From positions 1,985,397 to 2,049,396 of the forward strand of contig NZ_CP084029.1 of the NCBI RefSeq assembly GCF_020181615.1: a stretch of DNA of 64,000 nucleotides, written 5' to 3'. This stretch comes from [Mycobacterium] crassicus (GTDB lineage: Bacteria; Actinomycetota; Actinomycetes; Mycobacteriales; Mycobacteriaceae). The notes under the pieces were generated by a model that worked only from the letters and a program-made list of their open reading frames with translations, was not told the origin of the DNA and did no database searches. Each line of letters begins with the position of its first letter. The stretch's first letter is position 1. The position numbers and the translations under genes are program-made. This document shows, one piece after another, positions 44,759 through 55,958 of the stretch.

Positions 44759-44847
44759 CTATGTGACTGGAGCGGTGGAGCGCTACGCACTGGCCGGAAC
44801 TGTCCGCTCAGCGCTGGATCATCTGCCTGGACTGAGCCGGCCGGAAC

Positions 44848-45006
44848 TCAGCTCCGAGGATCCGGCGGGGGGTCTGGGTCCTCGACCGAGGCCTGCCAGT
44901 CCGAGGCTGCGTCGTTGTCGGGGTCGTCTGACGGATCGCCGGCCCCCTCGCCTCGTGCCTTGCGCGACTCCCGGCTTCTCTTGCTGTACCTGTGGTGGCG
45001 CGCCAT
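44848..45006 (-). CDS. Small hydrophilic protein, 52 aa
   Basis: ATG at 45006 preceded by GAGGGGACAG. The product begins MARHHRYSKRSRESRKARGE, strongly basic, and ends in an acidic Asp/Pro-rich tail (SDDPDNDAASDWQ, then DPDPPPDPRS). This charge split and the good ribosome binding site support a real gene. It may bind nucleic acid or act as a chaperone-like adaptor, but no family is recognised. It is oriented towards the PGRS gene, whose promoter palindrome lies just downstream. Confidence 0.6.
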   Translation of the reverse strand: MARHHRYSKRSRESRKARGEGAGDPSDDPDNDAASDWQASVEDPDPPPDPRS

Positions 45007-45162
45007 CGATCTGTCCCCTCGTGGCCTGGCGCCTTCACGCCGTTGTTAATGTTCGTTCTATTCTCACAAACCTACTCTGGGAGTAAGACGCCGGGTGGGA
45101 GAAAAGTCTATGAGTTCGGAGAAATGTGACCTGTCGTGCATGATCCGGGTGCATCAGGGCGA

Positions 45163-45894
45163 TCAGAGTGCGGCAAACAGCACTGCGGCCACTGTCGTCG
45201 TCCATTCGACGGTGGCTCCCAGCACATCGCCGGTGACACCACCCAACCGCCGCACACAGTGGGCGACGAACACCCCGGTACAGCCGAGTGCCACCAGGAC
45301 TGCGACCGGTCCGTGCCACGGCACCGGGCCGGCGGTCACCGACGCGGCGGCCAGCGCCACCGTCCACGCCGCCGCCACCGCAACGGATTGACTGCCGGCC
45401 ACCGTCGCGCCCAGCCTGCTGCCCGCCGCGGCGGGCACCGAACGCAGACACGCCAGCACAGCCGCCACCCGGCCGGCGGCGACCGCCACCACGATCGCCG
45501 CCGGGTTCAGCATCGGGAACGCCAGCGCCTGCAGACCGATCACCAGCACCACCGCGACCACCCCGAACGGGCCGGTTGAGCCGTCGCGCATGACCTGTAG
45601 GGCCTGCGGAGCAGGCCGATAGCTGCCCAGCCCGTCGGCGGTGTCGGCCACCCCGTCGATGTGCAGGCCCCGGGTCACCGCCAGCAGCGCGGCCACCGCC
45701 AGCAGGCCCGCCAGTGCGCTGCCCGGGCCGAAGGCCAGCCCACCGGCCCACACGACCGCTGCGGCCAGGGCCCCCAACGCCGCCCCGACCACCGGCAATG
45801 CCGTCAGCGCTCCGCGACCCGGCGGGCGGTCGGCGGTCCCGGGCAGCCGTACGGCCGTTCCGAACGCGACCGCCGCTGCCAGTGACCGGATCAC
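45163..45894 (-). CDS. cobS: Adenosylcobinamide-GDP ribazoletransferase
   Basis: Last step of B12 assembly: joins adenosylcobinamide-GDP and alpha-ribazole. 243 residues, polytopic membrane protein. [18 protein letters not shown] (about 79-96) is the acidic CobS signature, with [10 protein letters not shown] next. GTG at 45894 overlaps the cobT stop by 4 nt. The other hydrophobic segments are Ala/Val-rich. Confidence 0.94.
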   Translation of the reverse strand: MIRSLAAAVAFGTAVRLPGTADRPPGRGALTALPVVGAALGALAAAVVWAGGLAFGPGSALAGLLAVAALLAVTRGLHIDGVADTADGLGSYRPAPQALQVMRDGSTGPFGVVAVVLVIGLQALAFPMLNPAAIVVAVAAGRVAAVLACLRSVPAAAGSRLGATVAGSQSVAVAAAWTVALAAASVTAGPVPWHGPVAVLVALGCTGVFVAHCVRRLGGVTGDVLGATVEWTTTVAAVLFAAL

Positions 45895-46973
45895 TCGTCG
45901 GCCCCGGCTTGCCGCTCGGAGGGGCCGGACACGCCGGCCTCGGTGAATGTCGACATCGATGCCAACGTCGCCACCGCGGCGCGCAACACCGGCAGCGCCA
46001 TCGCGGCGCCGGAGCCCTCGCCCAGCCGCATCCGCAGATCGAGGATCGGCTCCAATCCCAGCGCCGCGCAGGCCAGCGCGTGTGCCGGCTCGGGGGAGCG
46101 GTGGCCGACCTGCCACCATGCCCGCGCGCCCGGGGCCAGCCGGTCCGCGACCAGGGCGGCGGCCGTGGACGCCAGGCCGTCGAGCAGCACCGGAGTGCGC
46201 CGGACCGCGGCCTGGGCGCAGAATCCGGCCAGCGCCGCCAGGTCGGCGCCACCGCAGCAGCGCAGCAGCCCGAGGGGGTCGGAGCGCTGTGATCGGGACC
46301 GGAACAGCGCGTCGCGTACCGCCGCGGTCTTGCGTGCCCAGCCGGCGTCGTCGATCCCGGTGCCGTAGCCGACCGCCTCGACCGGCTCGGCGCCCGTCAG
46401 TGATGCGACCAAAGCCGTTGCGACAGTGGTGTTTCCAATCCCCATGTCGCCGGGTATAAGCAGGTCGGCTCCGGCATCGACTTCGTCGTCGGCGATCCGG
46501 CGGCCGGCCTCCACCGCGGCGAGGGCCTCATCGGCGGTCAGGGCGTCCTCGTGGGAGATGTCGCCGCTGCCGCGGCGCACCTTGTGGGCGCTGATCGCCG
46601 GCGAGAGATCGGTGCCGAACTCGCCGGCGTCGCTGTTCAGGGCCATGTCGACCACTCGGACCCCGGCGCCGCCGATCGCGGCCAGCGCGTTGATCGCCGC
46701 CCCGCCACGATCGATGTTGGCCACCATCTGCGCGGTCACCTCAGCCGGATAGGCCGACACCCGGGCGCGGGTGACCCCGTGGTCGCCGGCGAACACCACG
46801 ATCCGAACCCGATCGAACTGCTTTGGCGGGCACTGGCCCTGGCATGACGCCACCCACACCGACAGGTCCTCGAGGCGGCCCAGCGAGCCCGGCGGTTTGG
46901 TCAGCCGGTTCTGACGCGCGCGGGCGGCGGCACCCATCGCCGCATCGGGCGGGCTGACCGCAGAGAATTCCAT
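45891..46973 (-). CDS. cobT: Nicotinate-nucleotide-dimethylbenzimidazole phosphoribosyltransferase
   Basis: Makes alpha-ribazole phosphate from dimethylbenzimidazole and NaMN for the lower ligand of B12. 360 residues. [14 protein letters not shown] (about 27-40), [31 protein letters not shown] and the [23 protein letters not shown] end region with catalytic Glu are standard. ATG at 46973, 22 nt after the DUF3043 stop, so DUF3043, cobT and cobS are co-transcribed. The neighbours cobC and cobD expected around 9-11 kb are missing. Confidence 0.95.
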   Translation of the reverse strand: MEFSAVSPPDAAMGAAARARQNRLTKPPGSLGRLEDLSVWVASCQGQCPPKQFDRVRIVVFAGDHGVTRARVSAYPAEVTAQMVANIDRGGAAINALAAIGGAGVRVVDMALNSDAGEFGTDLSPAISAHKVRRGSGDISHEDALTADEALAAVEAGRRIADDEVDAGADLLIPGDMGIGNTTVATALVASLTGAEPVEAVGYGTGIDDAGWARKTAAVRDALFRSRSQRSDPLGLLRCCGGADLAALAGFCAQAAVRRTPVLLDGLASTAAALVADRLAPGARAWWQVGHRSPEPAHALACAALGLEPILDLRMRLGEGSGAAMALPVLRAAVATLASMSTFTEAGVSGPSERQAGADE

Positions 46974-46995
46974 GACTGTCGGCCCCGAGCCGAAC

Positions 46996-47673
46996 TCAGT
47001 CGAGGCGTTGGCCGCGGCGCACCTGCGGGCGCGGTGCTCGCATCCGGCGCAGCGTCGATGCCCGGCCGGCGGCGTAAAGCCCGAGTTTCCAACGGGGTTC
47101 GGTGTTGTCGGGGTACTTGATGTCGACCTTCTTGGTGACCTTGCGACCCACCAACACGCCGTCGACACCCATCAGGACCATCAGCAGCATCATCGCCGGG
47201 GAGATGTAGTACTGAATCTGCGGCAGCGCCATCATGATGAACATCAGCCCCAGCGCCACCGGCATGAACAGGCCGAGCAGGTTGTAGCGGGCATCGACGA
47301 TGTCGCGGGCGTACCGGCGCACCGGACCGCGGTCGCGCTCCAGCAGTGCGGACTCGTCGCCGGCCATCATCCGCTCCCGGCGCTCGGCCATCCGCTCCCG
47401 GCGCTCGGCCTTCGCGGCGCGACGCTCCTCCTTGTTCAGCTTCGGCCCGGCCAGGTTCTTACGCCTGGCCCGCGCCTCCGCGGAGGTCATCGGAGCCGGC
47501 GCCACCGGGCCGCGGCGCTTGGCGGCCGCGTTGCGCTTGGGGGTGGGGCGGCCCTTGGGGGCGGTAACGCCGGCAGGCGCGGCGCCCTCGGACTCGGCGC
47601 CGTCGAAAGGAGCGACGCCGATCAGCGAGTCAGTGGACTCCGCCGCATCTCTCCTACGGCCCGGCAACTTCAC
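46996..47673 (-). CDS. DUF3043 membrane protein (Rv2206-like)
   Basis: 225 residues: a disordered Lys/Arg/Pro-rich N-terminal half with a repeated ERRERM segment, then two membrane helices (about 145-165, 170-185), then a basic tail ([20 protein letters not shown]). Conserved in actinobacteria beside cobS/cobT. Function unknown. GTG at 47673 with TAATCT 7 nt upstream. The longer antisense frame extending to 49383 is an artefact over the divergent glycerate kinase gene. Confidence 0.87.
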   Translation of the reverse strand: MKLPGRRRDAAESTDSLIGVAPFDGAESEGAAPAGVTAPKGRPTPKRNAAAKRRGPVAPAPMTSAEARARRKNLAGPKLNKEERRAAKAERRERMAERRERMMAGDESALLERDRGPVRRYARDIVDARYNLLGLFMPVALGLMFIMMALPQIQYYISPAMMLLMVLMGVDGVLVGRKVTKKVDIKYPDNTEPRWKLGLYAAGRASTLRRMRAPRPQVRRGQRLD

Positions 47674-47680
47674 GCCCGCC

Positions 47681-47686
47681 AGATTA
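47681..47686 (-). promoter_or_regulatory. -10 element of the DUF3043-cobT-cobS operon
   Basis: Minus-strand TAATCT is 7 nt before the GTG at 47673, consistent with a leaderless start. Confidence 0.5.
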
Positions 47687-47700
47687 CTTGCCCTGCCAAC

Positions 47701-47717
47701 GCCACCGTTCCGGTGGC
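47701..47717. promoter_or_regulatory. 7-bp hairpin in a divergent promoter region
   Basis: GCCACCG-TTC-CGGTGGC, between the two divergent start codons 58 bp apart. It may be a shared operator. TATACC (47718-47723) follows directly as a candidate -10 for the glycerate kinase gene. Confidence 0.45.
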
Positions 47718-47731
47718 TATACCCTGCCGAT

Positions 47732-48877
47732 ATGGCTGACCAGTCCAGCGTCGGCGCCCGCGCCGCCGCCGGGGCGAGCGCGCTGCGGGTGTTGATAGCG
47801 CCGGACTGCTTCGGCGAGAGCCTCACCGCGGTGCAGGCCGCCGCCGCCATCTCGACCGGCTGGCATCGCAGCCGGCCGCACGACCGGCTCACGATCGCGC
47901 CGCAGTCCGACGGCGGCCCGGGCTTCGTCTCGGTACTGGCTGAGCTGTTGGGCGGGGTACAGCGCTCGCAGGTCAGCGGGCCGCTGGAAGCCTCCGTCGA
48001 GGCCGAATGGGTCTTCGACGCCGCATCGAAGACGGCGTACCTCGAGTGCGCGCAGGCCTGCGGGCTGGCGTTGCTCGGTGGCCCGCCGACGCCGCAGACC
48101 GCGATGGCTGCGCACAGTGCAGGAGTGGGGCAACTCGTCGACGCCGCCCTGTCGGCCGGGGCGCATCGGATCGTGGTCGGACTCGGCGGCAGCGCCAGCA
48201 CCGACGGCGGGCGGGGCATGGTGGAGGCGCTGGGTGGGCTGGCCGCCGGCCGGGAACGGCTCGCCGACGTCGAACTGGTCGCTGCCTGCGATGTCGAGTA
48301 CCCGCTGCTGGGTCCGTGGGGTGCCGCGCGGGTGTTCGGACCGCAGAAGGGCGCCGACCCGGCCGCCGTGGCCGTACTCGAGAGCCGCCTGTCGGCCTGG
48401 GGTTCCGAGCTGGACACCGCGGCCGGATGGCAGGTCAGCGCCGCCTCGGGTGGGGGTGCGGCCGGGGGTATCGGCGCTGCGCTGCTCGCGTTGGGCGGTG
48501 TCGTGGAGTCCGGTGCCGACATCGTGGCCCGCCACACCGGCCTGGCGGCCGCCCTGGCCGAAGCGGATCTGCTCGTCACCGGTGAGGGCCGCTTCGATGA
48601 GCAGTCGCTGCACGGCAAGGTGATCGGTTCGCTGGCAGCCGCGGCCCGCCGGCGTGAACGGGAACTGCCGGTGCTGGTGCTGGCCGGGCAGATCGGGCTG
48701 GACGAGCCGGCGCTTCGGTCGGCCGGCATCGCGGTGGCCCGGGCGATCGCCGACCATGCCGGTTCGGTGCGGTTGGCCCTGGTGGACGCGGCCAACCAGC
48801 TGATCGGCTTGGCCACAGTGACGTCGTCGCAGATCGGCAGCCGACCGGCAGGTTCCCAGCAGCCTGCGGATCCGTAG
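47732..48877 (+). CDS. Glycerate kinase family protein (Rv2205c-like)
   Basis: 381 residues, Gly_kinase fold type [18 protein letters not shown] replaces the usual [24 protein letters not shown] and [17 protein letters not shown] are the nucleotide and substrate signatures. It would phosphorylate D-glycerate using ATP. The Ser-Phe-Lys-Gly of the family is Cys-Phe-Gly-Glu here, so the true substrate may differ. ATG at 47732. Confidence 0.85.
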   Translation: MADQSSVGARAAAGASALRVLIAPDCFGESLTAVQAAAAISTGWHRSRPHDRLTIAPQSDGGPGFVSVLAELLGGVQRSQVSGPLEASVEAEWVFDAASKTAYLECAQACGLALLGGPPTPQTAMAAHSAGVGQLVDAALSAGAHRIVVGLGGSASTDGGRGMVEALGGLAAGRERLADVELVAACDVEYPLLGPWGAARVFGPQKGADPAAVAVLESRLSAWGSELDTAAGWQVSAASGGGAAGGIGAALLALGGVVESGADIVARHTGLAAALAEADLLVTGEGRFDEQSLHGKVIGSLAAAARRRERELPVLVLAGQIGLDEPALRSAGIAVARAIADHAGSVRLALVDAANQLIGLATVTSSQIGSRPAGSQQPADP

Positions 48878-48972
48878 CACGCCGCCTGTGCAAGGTATCG
48901 TTGTGGCGGTGGGCTCCGGCCGTCCGAGTCGAGGAATGCCCACCCCGTGATCAACCGCAATAGGGAGACGCA

Positions 48973-49329
48973 ATGACTGTTCAGGATCAGTCGACCACCG
49001 AGGCCAACGGCATCGTTTTGACCGATGAGGCCGCAGCCAAAGTGAAGTCGCTGCTGGCACAGGAAGGCCGTGACGACCTGACCCTGCGCATCTCGGTTCA
49101 GCCCGGAGGCTGCGCCGGCCTGCGCTACAACCTGTTCTTCGACGATCGCACCCTCGACGGTGACGTGATCACCGACTTCAACGGTGTGAAGCTGGCCGTC
49201 GACCGGATGAGCGCGCCGTACCTGCAGGGTGCCGAGATCGGCTACGCCGACCAGATCGACAAGCAGGGCTTCACGATCGAGAACCCCAACGCCGGCGGCT
49301 CGTGCTCGTGCGGCGACTCGTTCAACTGA
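48973..49329 (+). CDS. erpA: A-type iron-sulfur cluster carrier
   Basis: 118 residues, HesB/IscA/ErpA family. The three cluster cysteines are Cys47 (QPGGCAGL), Cys111 and Cys113 (GSCSCGDSFN). Passes Fe-S clusters to apo-proteins such as lipoyl synthase and Rieske-type proteins, both encoded in this window. ATG at 48973 with AGGGAG upstream. M. tuberculosis has a membrane protein gene (Rv2203) between this and adoK; here the 176 bp hold only a possible adoK promoter. Confidence 0.94.
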   Translation: MTVQDQSTTEANGIVLTDEAAAKVKSLLAQEGRDDLTLRISVQPGGCAGLRYNLFFDDRTLDGDVITDFNGVKLAVDRMSAPYLQGAEIGYADQIDKQGFTIENPNAGGSCSCGDSFN

Positions 49330-49391
49330 ACGCCTAGCGCGGCCTGACGCCCGGCCCGCCCGGGCGAGGTCTCGTTTGTCCACAAGATTGA

Positions 49392-50480
<1,089 letters not shown>

Positions 50481-50518
50481 TTGCGCCGAGCAGCCCCCGC
50501 AAGCGGGAGGTGCCCGTA

Positions 50519-50558
50519 ACCAAAGCCCCCGAATTCAGCGGAATTCGGGGGCTTTGGT
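50519..50558. terminator. 18-bp hairpin terminator between adoK and asnB
   Basis: ACCAAAGCCCCCGAATTC (50519-50536) pairs perfectly with 50541-50558 around a 4-nt loop (AGCG). Located between the convergent adoK and asnB stops, so it can terminate both. No U-tract follows on either side, as is usual in mycobacteria. Confidence 0.85.
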
Positions 50559-50586
50559 GTCTGCTCGTGCGCCGGAGTCGCCCGCG

Positions 50587-52551
50587 TCAGATCTGCACGG
50601 GGTAGTGCGGCTCGCTGATGGTCGGCACCACGCTGCGCTCGATGAAGATCGCGTACCAGAGCATGAAGATCAACACGGTCCACAGTCGGCGACTGTGATC
50701 GGCGGTACCGGTGCGGTGTTCGTCGAGCATGGTGCGCACCGCGGCGACATCGACCAGGTGACCCGCGCCGGTGGCGTCCACCGTGGCGTAGGCCCACTCC
50801 ACCAGCACCCCGGTGCGCAGCCAGTGCCGGATCGGCACCGGGAACCCGAGCTTGGCCCGGTTGAGCACGTGCGCGGGCACGATCGGTTCCAGCGCCCGGC
50901 GCAGCGCGTACTTGGTGGTGGTGCGGGTGATCTTGGCCGACACCGGCAACCGCGACGCCACCGCGAACACCTCGGGGTCCAGGAACGGCACCCGCAGCTC
51001 CAGGGAGTTGGCCATCGTCATCTTGTCGGCCTTGACCAGGATGTCGCCGCGCAGCCAGGTGAGCAGGTCGATGTGCTGCATGCGGGCGACCGGATCCCAG
51101 CCCGCCGATTCGGCGTACAGCGGCGCCGTGACGTCGGTGTGGGTCCAGTCGGGGGAGAAGCCGCGCAGCACGGCTCGCAGCTGCTCGTCGGAGAAACTGC
51201 GGGCGTTTCCGTAGTAGCGCTCCTCCAGCGTCAGCGATCCGCGGTGCAGCAGGCTCTTGCCGCGCATGCCCTCGGGGAGCGGCTTGGACACTTTGCCCAT
51301 CGAGCGGCGCACCGGCGCGGGCAGGTAGTCGAACGGCCGCAGCGACAGCGGTTCGCGGTAGATGGTGTAGCCGCCGAACAGCTCGTCGGCGCCCTCTCCG
51401 GAGAGCACCACTTTGACGTGCTTGCGGGCTTCCCGGGCGATGAAGTACAGCGGGACCAGGGCGGGGTCGGCCACCGGGTCGTCGAGGTACCAGACGATCT
51501 CCGGCAGCGCGCCGACGAATTCCTCGGGCGAGACCACCTTGGTCACGTGCCGTGCGCCGATCGCCTCGGCCGAGGCCACCGCCACGTCGACCTCGGAGAA
51601 TCCCTCCCGTTCGAAGCCGGTGGTGAAGGTGATCAGCTTCGGGTTGTGCCGGATCGCCAGCGCTGCGATCGCCGTCGAGTCGATCCCGCCGGACAGGAAC
51701 GCCCCGACTGTGACGTCGGCGCGCATGTGCTTGGCCACCGAGTCCTCCAGCACCGCGGTGATCTCGTCGTAGCGGGCCTGCTCGGTGTCCCGGGTGATCG
51801 GGACGGCGTTGAACCGCGGCGTGAAGTACCGGGTGACCTCCGGGGTGCCGCCGGGACGGATCCGGGCGTAGCAGCCCGACTCCAGCCGTCTGACCCCGCG
51901 GTGCAGGGTTTCCGGCTCTGGGACGTACTGCAGCACCGTGTAATGCTGCAGGGCGCGCAGGTCAAGGCCGGTGTCGCTGGTGTCGAAACCCACCTGCTCG
52001 GCCAGGTCCAGCAGGCATTTCTTCTCGCTGCCCACCACGGTGCCGCCCGGCCCGGTCGCCATGAACAGCGGCTTGATACCGAACGGATCCCGGGCGCAGA
52101 ACAGCTCACCGGTCGCGTTGTCCCAGATCGCGAAGGCGAACATGCCCCGTAGCCGGGTCAGCACATCGGTGCCCCAGTGGTGGTAGCCGGCGACGATCGC
52201 CTCGCCGTCGCCGTCTGTCGCGAACACCGCGCCGTGCTCGGCGGCCAGCTGCTCGCGTAGTTCCAGGTAGTTGTAGATCTCGCCGTTGAACACCAGCTCG
52301 TAGCGGGCCGGGGCTTCGGGCGGTCCCCACTGCATGGGTTGGTGGGAGTGGGCGATGTCGATGAACGACAGGCGGTTGAAGCCGAACACCACGTGCTCGC
52401 CGGCCCAGCTGCCGCCCGGCTCGTCAGGCCCGCGATGCCGCATCAAATGGGTCGCCCGGGCAACGGCCGCGGAGATATCAGCGGCACCGGCGGCCGGGTC
52501 GGGGTTGGCGGTGCCGGCCGGGGCACGCACGAAGGCCAGCAGTCCACACAT
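50587..52551 (-). CDS. asnB: Asparagine synthetase, glutamine-hydrolysing
   Basis: 654 residues. Class II glutamine amidotransferase domain starting with the nucleophile Cys2 (MCGLLAF), with LSFIDIAHSHQPM and FNGEIYNYLELREQL. The synthetase domain has the PP-loop FLSGGIDSTAIAAL (about 283-296) and EGADELFGGY. It makes asparagine and is tied to cell-wall peptidoglycan amidation (Rv2201). Divergent from ctaC; the 227-bp intergenic space holds promoters for both, with TACGCT near 52712 as a possible -10 for ctaC. Confidence 0.95.
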   Translation of the reverse strand: MCGLLAFVRAPAGTANPDPAAGAADISAAVARATHLMRHRGPDEPGGSWAGEHVVFGFNRLSFIDIAHSHQPMQWGPPEAPARYELVFNGEIYNYLELREQLAAEHGAVFATDGDGEAIVAGYHHWGTDVLTRLRGMFAFAIWDNATGELFCARDPFGIKPLFMATGPGGTVVGSEKKCLLDLAEQVGFDTSDTGLDLRALQHYTVLQYVPEPETLHRGVRRLESGCYARIRPGGTPEVTRYFTPRFNAVPITRDTEQARYDEITAVLEDSVAKHMRADVTVGAFLSGGIDSTAIAALAIRHNPKLITFTTGFEREGFSEVDVAVASAEAIGARHVTKVVSPEEFVGALPEIVWYLDDPVADPALVPLYFIAREARKHVKVVLSGEGADELFGGYTIYREPLSLRPFDYLPAPVRRSMGKVSKPLPEGMRGKSLLHRGSLTLEERYYGNARSFSDEQLRAVLRGFSPDWTHTDVTAPLYAESAGWDPVARMQHIDLLTWLRGDILVKADKMTMANSLELRVPFLDPEVFAVASRLPVSAKITRTTTKYALRRALEPIVPAHVLNRAKLGFPVPIRHWLRTGVLVEWAYATVDATGAGHLVDVAAVRTMLDEHRTGTADHSRRLWTVLIFMLWYAIFIERSVVPTISEPHYPVQI

Positions 52552-52778
52552 CGGGTCCTAGTATGCCGCACCGGTATCGGCCCGCCGGCCATGTAGGCCT
52601 GGGTGGGGCGCGGGCGGGCGGGCAGGGCCCCGGGAAGGCTGAGCCGCCGGTCAACCCACGCCATGCCGCCCAACCGGCAGGTACATAGAACCAACGTGGT
52701 CCGGTGGTCTACGCTGCGTAGTATTCGACTGCTCCGCCGGGTCAGTCGGCCCGTTCTGTGACTCGAGGAGGCACCAAC

Positions 52779-53837
52779 GTGACACGCCGCGGGCAGGGCG
52801 CTGTGCTCAGCCGTCTGCTTCGACCGCTGGCGGGGGCCGGCGTACTCGGTCTGCTGGCGGTGACGCTCAGCGGTTGCAGCTTCGACTGGACCGATGTGGT
52901 CGGTTTCGGCTGGCCCAAGGGCATCACCCCGGAGGCCGAGGCCAACTACCAGCTGTGGATCGGCATGGTCATCGCTTCGGTGGTCATCGGCGGCATGGTG
53001 TGGGGAATGATCTTCTGGTCGATGATCTTCCACCGCAAGAAGGCGACCGACACCGAGCTGCCGCGCCAGTTCGGCTACAACATGCCGCTGGAGCTGGGCC
53101 TGACGGTCATTCCGTTCCTGGCCATCGCGGTGATCTTCTACTTCACCGTGGTCGTGCAGGAGAAGATGCTGCACCACGAGTCCAACCCCGAGGTCGTCGT
53201 CGACGTCACCGCCTTCCAGTGGAACTGGAAGTTCGGCTACCAGAAGGTCGACTTCCACGACGGCACCCTCAAGTACGACGGCTGGGACCAGGCCCGCAAG
53301 GACGCCATGTCCTCCAAGCCCGAGGGCGTCGACGAGCACGGCAAAGCGCTGGTCGGGCCGATCCGCGGACTCAACCCCGACGACCGCACCTACCTGAACT
53401 TCAGCAAGATCGAGACACTCGGCACGACCAGCGAGGTCCCGGTTCTGGTGGTGCCCAGCGGCAAGCGCATCGAGTTCGTGTTGAACTCCGCCGATGTGAT
53501 CCACGCCTTCTGGGTGCCCGAGTTCCTGTTCAAGCGTGACGTCATCGCCTGGCCCGAGCGCAACAACCAGGTGAACACCTTCCAGGTCTCGGAGATCACC
53601 AAGGAAGGCGCTTTCGTCGGCCACTGCGCCGAGATGTGCGGTACGTACCACGCGATGATGAACTTCGAGGTCCGGGTGGTCTCGCCTAACGACTTCAAGG
53701 CGTACCTCGGGCAGCGGATGGCGGGGAAGACCAACGCGGAGGCGTTGGAGGCGATCAACCAGGATCCGTTGGCTACCTCCACGTTCCCGTTTGACAGCCG
53801 CCGTGGCCTGCTAGCCCCCCAAGCCAGCGACAAGTAG
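52779..53837 (+). CDS. ctaC: Cytochrome c oxidase subunit II
   Basis: 352 residues. A lipoprotein-type signal ([12 protein letters not shown]) precedes two membrane helices (about 55-80, 95-120). The periplasmic domain binds Cu[15 protein letters not shown] has Cys-x3-Cys-x3-His, with an upstream His ([10 protein letters not shown]). GTG at 52779 after GGAGG. Accepts electrons from the bcc complex in the bcc-aa3 supercomplex. Followed closely by ctaF. Confidence 0.96.
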   Translation: MTRRGQGAVLSRLLRPLAGAGVLGLLAVTLSGCSFDWTDVVGFGWPKGITPEAEANYQLWIGMVIASVVIGGMVWGMIFWSMIFHRKKATDTELPRQFGYNMPLELGLTVIPFLAIAVIFYFTVVVQEKMLHHESNPEVVVDVTAFQWNWKFGYQKVDFHDGTLKYDGWDQARKDAMSSKPEGVDEHGKALVGPIRGLNPDDRTYLNFSKIETLGTTSEVPVLVVPSGKRIEFVLNSADVIHAFWVPEFLFKRDVIAWPERNNQVNTFQVSEITKEGAFVGHCAEMCGTYHAMMNFEVRVVSPNDFKAYLGQRMAGKTNAEALEAINQDPLATSTFPFDSRRGLLAPQASDK

Positions 53838-53850
53838 GGACGACCTCCAA

Positions 53851-54270
53851 ATGCGCATCGAATCAAGGCTGTTCGAGTTCGTGGCCACCTTCTTCGTGGT
53901 GGTCGGCGTGATCTACGCGGTCCTCACGGCGAAGTTCGCCACCGGCGGCGTCGAGTGGGCCGGCACCACCGCGCTGTTCCTGACCGGGGCGATGGCCATG
54001 ATCGTGGCCACCTTCTTCCGGTTCGTGGCACGCCGTCTGGACACCCGCCCCGAGGACTACGAGGCGGCCGAGATCAGTGACGGTGCCGGCGAGCTGGGCT
54101 TCTTCAGCCCGCACAGCTGGTGGCCGATCCTGATCGCATTGGCGTTCTCAGTGGTGGCCGTCGGCGTCGCGTTATGGCTGCCGTGGCTGTTCGGGTTCGG
54201 GATCCTGATGGTCATCGCGGCCGCGGGCGGCCTGGTCTTCGAGTACTACATCGGGCCCGAGAAGCACTGA
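53851..54270 (+). CDS. ctaF: Cytochrome c oxidase subunit IV
   Basis: 139 residues with four membrane helices (about 10-30, 38-58, 88-108, 112-132), the actinobacterial CtaF subunit. ATG at 53851, 13 nt after ctaC. Part of the aa3 oxidase supercomplex. Confidence 0.95.
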   Translation: MRIESRLFEFVATFFVVVGVIYAVLTAKFATGGVEWAGTTALFLTGAMAMIVATFFRFVARRLDTRPEDYEAAEISDGAGELGFFSPHSWWPILIALAFSVVAVGVALWLPWLFGFGILMVIAAAGGLVFEYYIGPEKH

Positions 54271-54407
54271 CCTGGTCCGTCGGGCCGCCGTGTCGACCTA
54301 CCTGGGTAGGGTGGCCGGTGCACAATGACCAAGGGCGGTTGATATTGACCGCGGCAGGTCACGGTGTGGCGCGTGTGGGCGCTGCGGTTGGAAGAGGATA
54401 AGCGGGA

Positions 54408-55310
54408 ATGAGCGGGCCGAATCCCCCGGAGCCGGGCTCTGGAGACGAAGACCCCGGCGTCGGTCAGTCGGCTTCGGACTTGGCCCCGGAGATGGCCGGA
54501 GGAATCCCCGGCGACGACATTCCGGCGATCGACGAGATCGGCGCCTCCACTCCCGCCGGGTCCCCGGACAACACGGCGTACTCGCAGGCCTATTCGGCCC
54601 CCGAGCCGGAGCAGTTCCTGAGCGGTCCGTACGTGCCGGTCGATCCCCGGCTGTACGACTACGACAGCTACGACGCACCCGAGGAGCCGGACCCGCACGC
54701 CAAGACGCCGCGGTGGCCCTGGGTGGTCGGTGTCACGGTGATCATCGCCGCGGTCTCGCTGGTGGTGTCGGTCGCACTGTTGTTCGCGCGCACCGAGACC
54801 CACGACCTGGCCACACCGGAGACGGCGACCTCGACGGCGTTGTTGCCGCCGGTGCACGACGAGATCACCAAGACCTCGCCGACCACCACACCGCCACCTC
54901 CGCCGCCGCCGACCAGCGAGGAGCCGCCGCCTCCGCCGCCGCCGACCAGCGAGGAGCCGCCGCCTCCGCCACCGGTGGAGGTCCCGGCACCCGAGCCATC
55001 CGCCACGACACCGGAGCCCACCACGACCACACAGGCGAAGCCCATGCAGGTGACCTACTCGGTGACCGGAACCAAGGCACCGTTCGACCAGATCACGATC
55101 ACCTACGTCGACGCCTCCGGGCAACGGCGTACCCAGCGCAACGCCTACATCCCGTGGTCGCTGACGCTGACACCGATCTCCCAGTCGGAGGTCGGCTCGG
55201 TGGAGGCCTCCAGCATGCTGCGGCTGAGCAAGCTGAACTGCTCGATCACCAGCAGTGACGGTAGGGTGCTGTCCTCCAACAGCAACGACGCACCGGCGAC
55301 GAGCTGCTGA
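54408..55310 (+). CDS. mmpS3: MmpS3-family membrane protein
   Basis: 300 residues. Cytosolic acidic N-terminus (about 1-100), one membrane helix ([25 protein letters not shown]), a periplasmic linker with two direct 12-residue repeats [12 protein letters not shown], and the C-terminal MmpS domain ([22 protein letters not shown], ending in Cys). MmpS proteins work with MmpL exporters; MmpS3 is a cell-division/arabinogalactan-linked protein in M. tuberculosis, not next to an mmpL. Position beside ctaC/ctaF is conserved. Confidence 0.92.
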   Translation: MSGPNPPEPGSGDEDPGVGQSASDLAPEMAGGIPGDDIPAIDEIGASTPAGSPDNTAYSQAYSAPEPEQFLSGPYVPVDPRLYDYDSYDAPEEPDPHAKTPRWPWVVGVTVIIAAVSLVVSVALLFARTETHDLATPETATSTALLPPVHDEITKTSPTTTPPPPPPPTSEEPPPPPPPTSEEPPPPPPVEVPAPEPSATTPEPTTTTQAKPMQVTYSVTGTKAPFDQITITYVDASGQRRTQRNAYIPWSLTLTPISQSEVGSVEASSMLRLSKLNCSITSSDGRVLSSNSNDAPATSC

Positions 55311-55948
55311 TGGCCGGCAGAAACATGGCAGATCGTTTCGCCGGGCCGGGGTATTCCCCGGAGGTGGTGGACCGCGTCCTGCTCGGGGTGTGCGCCGCGA
55401 TCTGGCTGGCGCTGCTGGGCATGGGCGTGGCGGCGACCGTGGCGCTGGTGGACCTGGGGCGGGGTTTTCACCAGCCGGCCGAGAACTCGCACAACGGCCT
55501 GCTCTACATCGTCATCGGCATCTCCGCGCTGGTGATCCTGGCCGCCATCCCGGTGCTGCTGCGGGCCCGTCAGACCGGTGCGACCCGGCCGCCGACCGGC
55601 TTGGGCTCGCAGGCCACCGCCGGGCCGCCGATCCGGCGGAACGGGCCGGTGCCGCAGCGCGGATTCGACTCGCCGGGACGCCGGGGCGCCACCGAGCGCG
55701 TCGCGCTGCCCAACCAGGCCCAGGTGGACCGGGTGCTGCTGCGGGGGATCACGGTGCTGGCCAGCGCTGTCGGCGGCGCCTTGACTGTGGTTGCCCTGGC
55801 CACCTACCTGATGGCTATCGGCAAGGACACCGGCTCCTGGGTCACCTACGGGGTGGCCGGCGCCATCACGCTGGCCATGCCGGTGATTCCGTGGCTGTAC
55901 CTCCGTCGGCTCGGCGAAGTCCTGGTACTGCCGTCCCGCTTCGGTTGA
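55310..55948 (+). CDS. DUF2561 membrane protein (Rv2197c-like)
   Basis: 212 residues, four membrane helices (about 24-48, 64-86, 145-168, 175-195). ATG overlaps the mmpS3 stop by one base (TGATG). Conserved in mycobacteria next to qcrB; role unknown, possibly an assembly factor for the cytochrome complex. Convergent with the PPOX-type gene, 10 bp between stops. Confidence 0.88.
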   Translation: MAGRNMADRFAGPGYSPEVVDRVLLGVCAAIWLALLGMGVAATVALVDLGRGFHQPAENSHNGLLYIVIGISALVILAAIPVLLRARQTGATRPPTGLGSQATAGPPIRRNGPVPQRGFDSPGRRGATERVALPNQAQVDRVLLRGITVLASAVGGALTVVALATYLMAIGKDTGSWVTYGVAGAITLAMPVIPWLYLRRLGEVLVLPSRFG

Positions 55949-55958
55949 CCGGGTGGCC

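Noticed and set aside
46996..49383. A 795-codon minus-strand frame reaching over the glycerate kinase gene
   Set aside because: Only its last 225 codons (DUF3043) are real. The rest is the complement of the glycerate kinase gene and has shadow composition.
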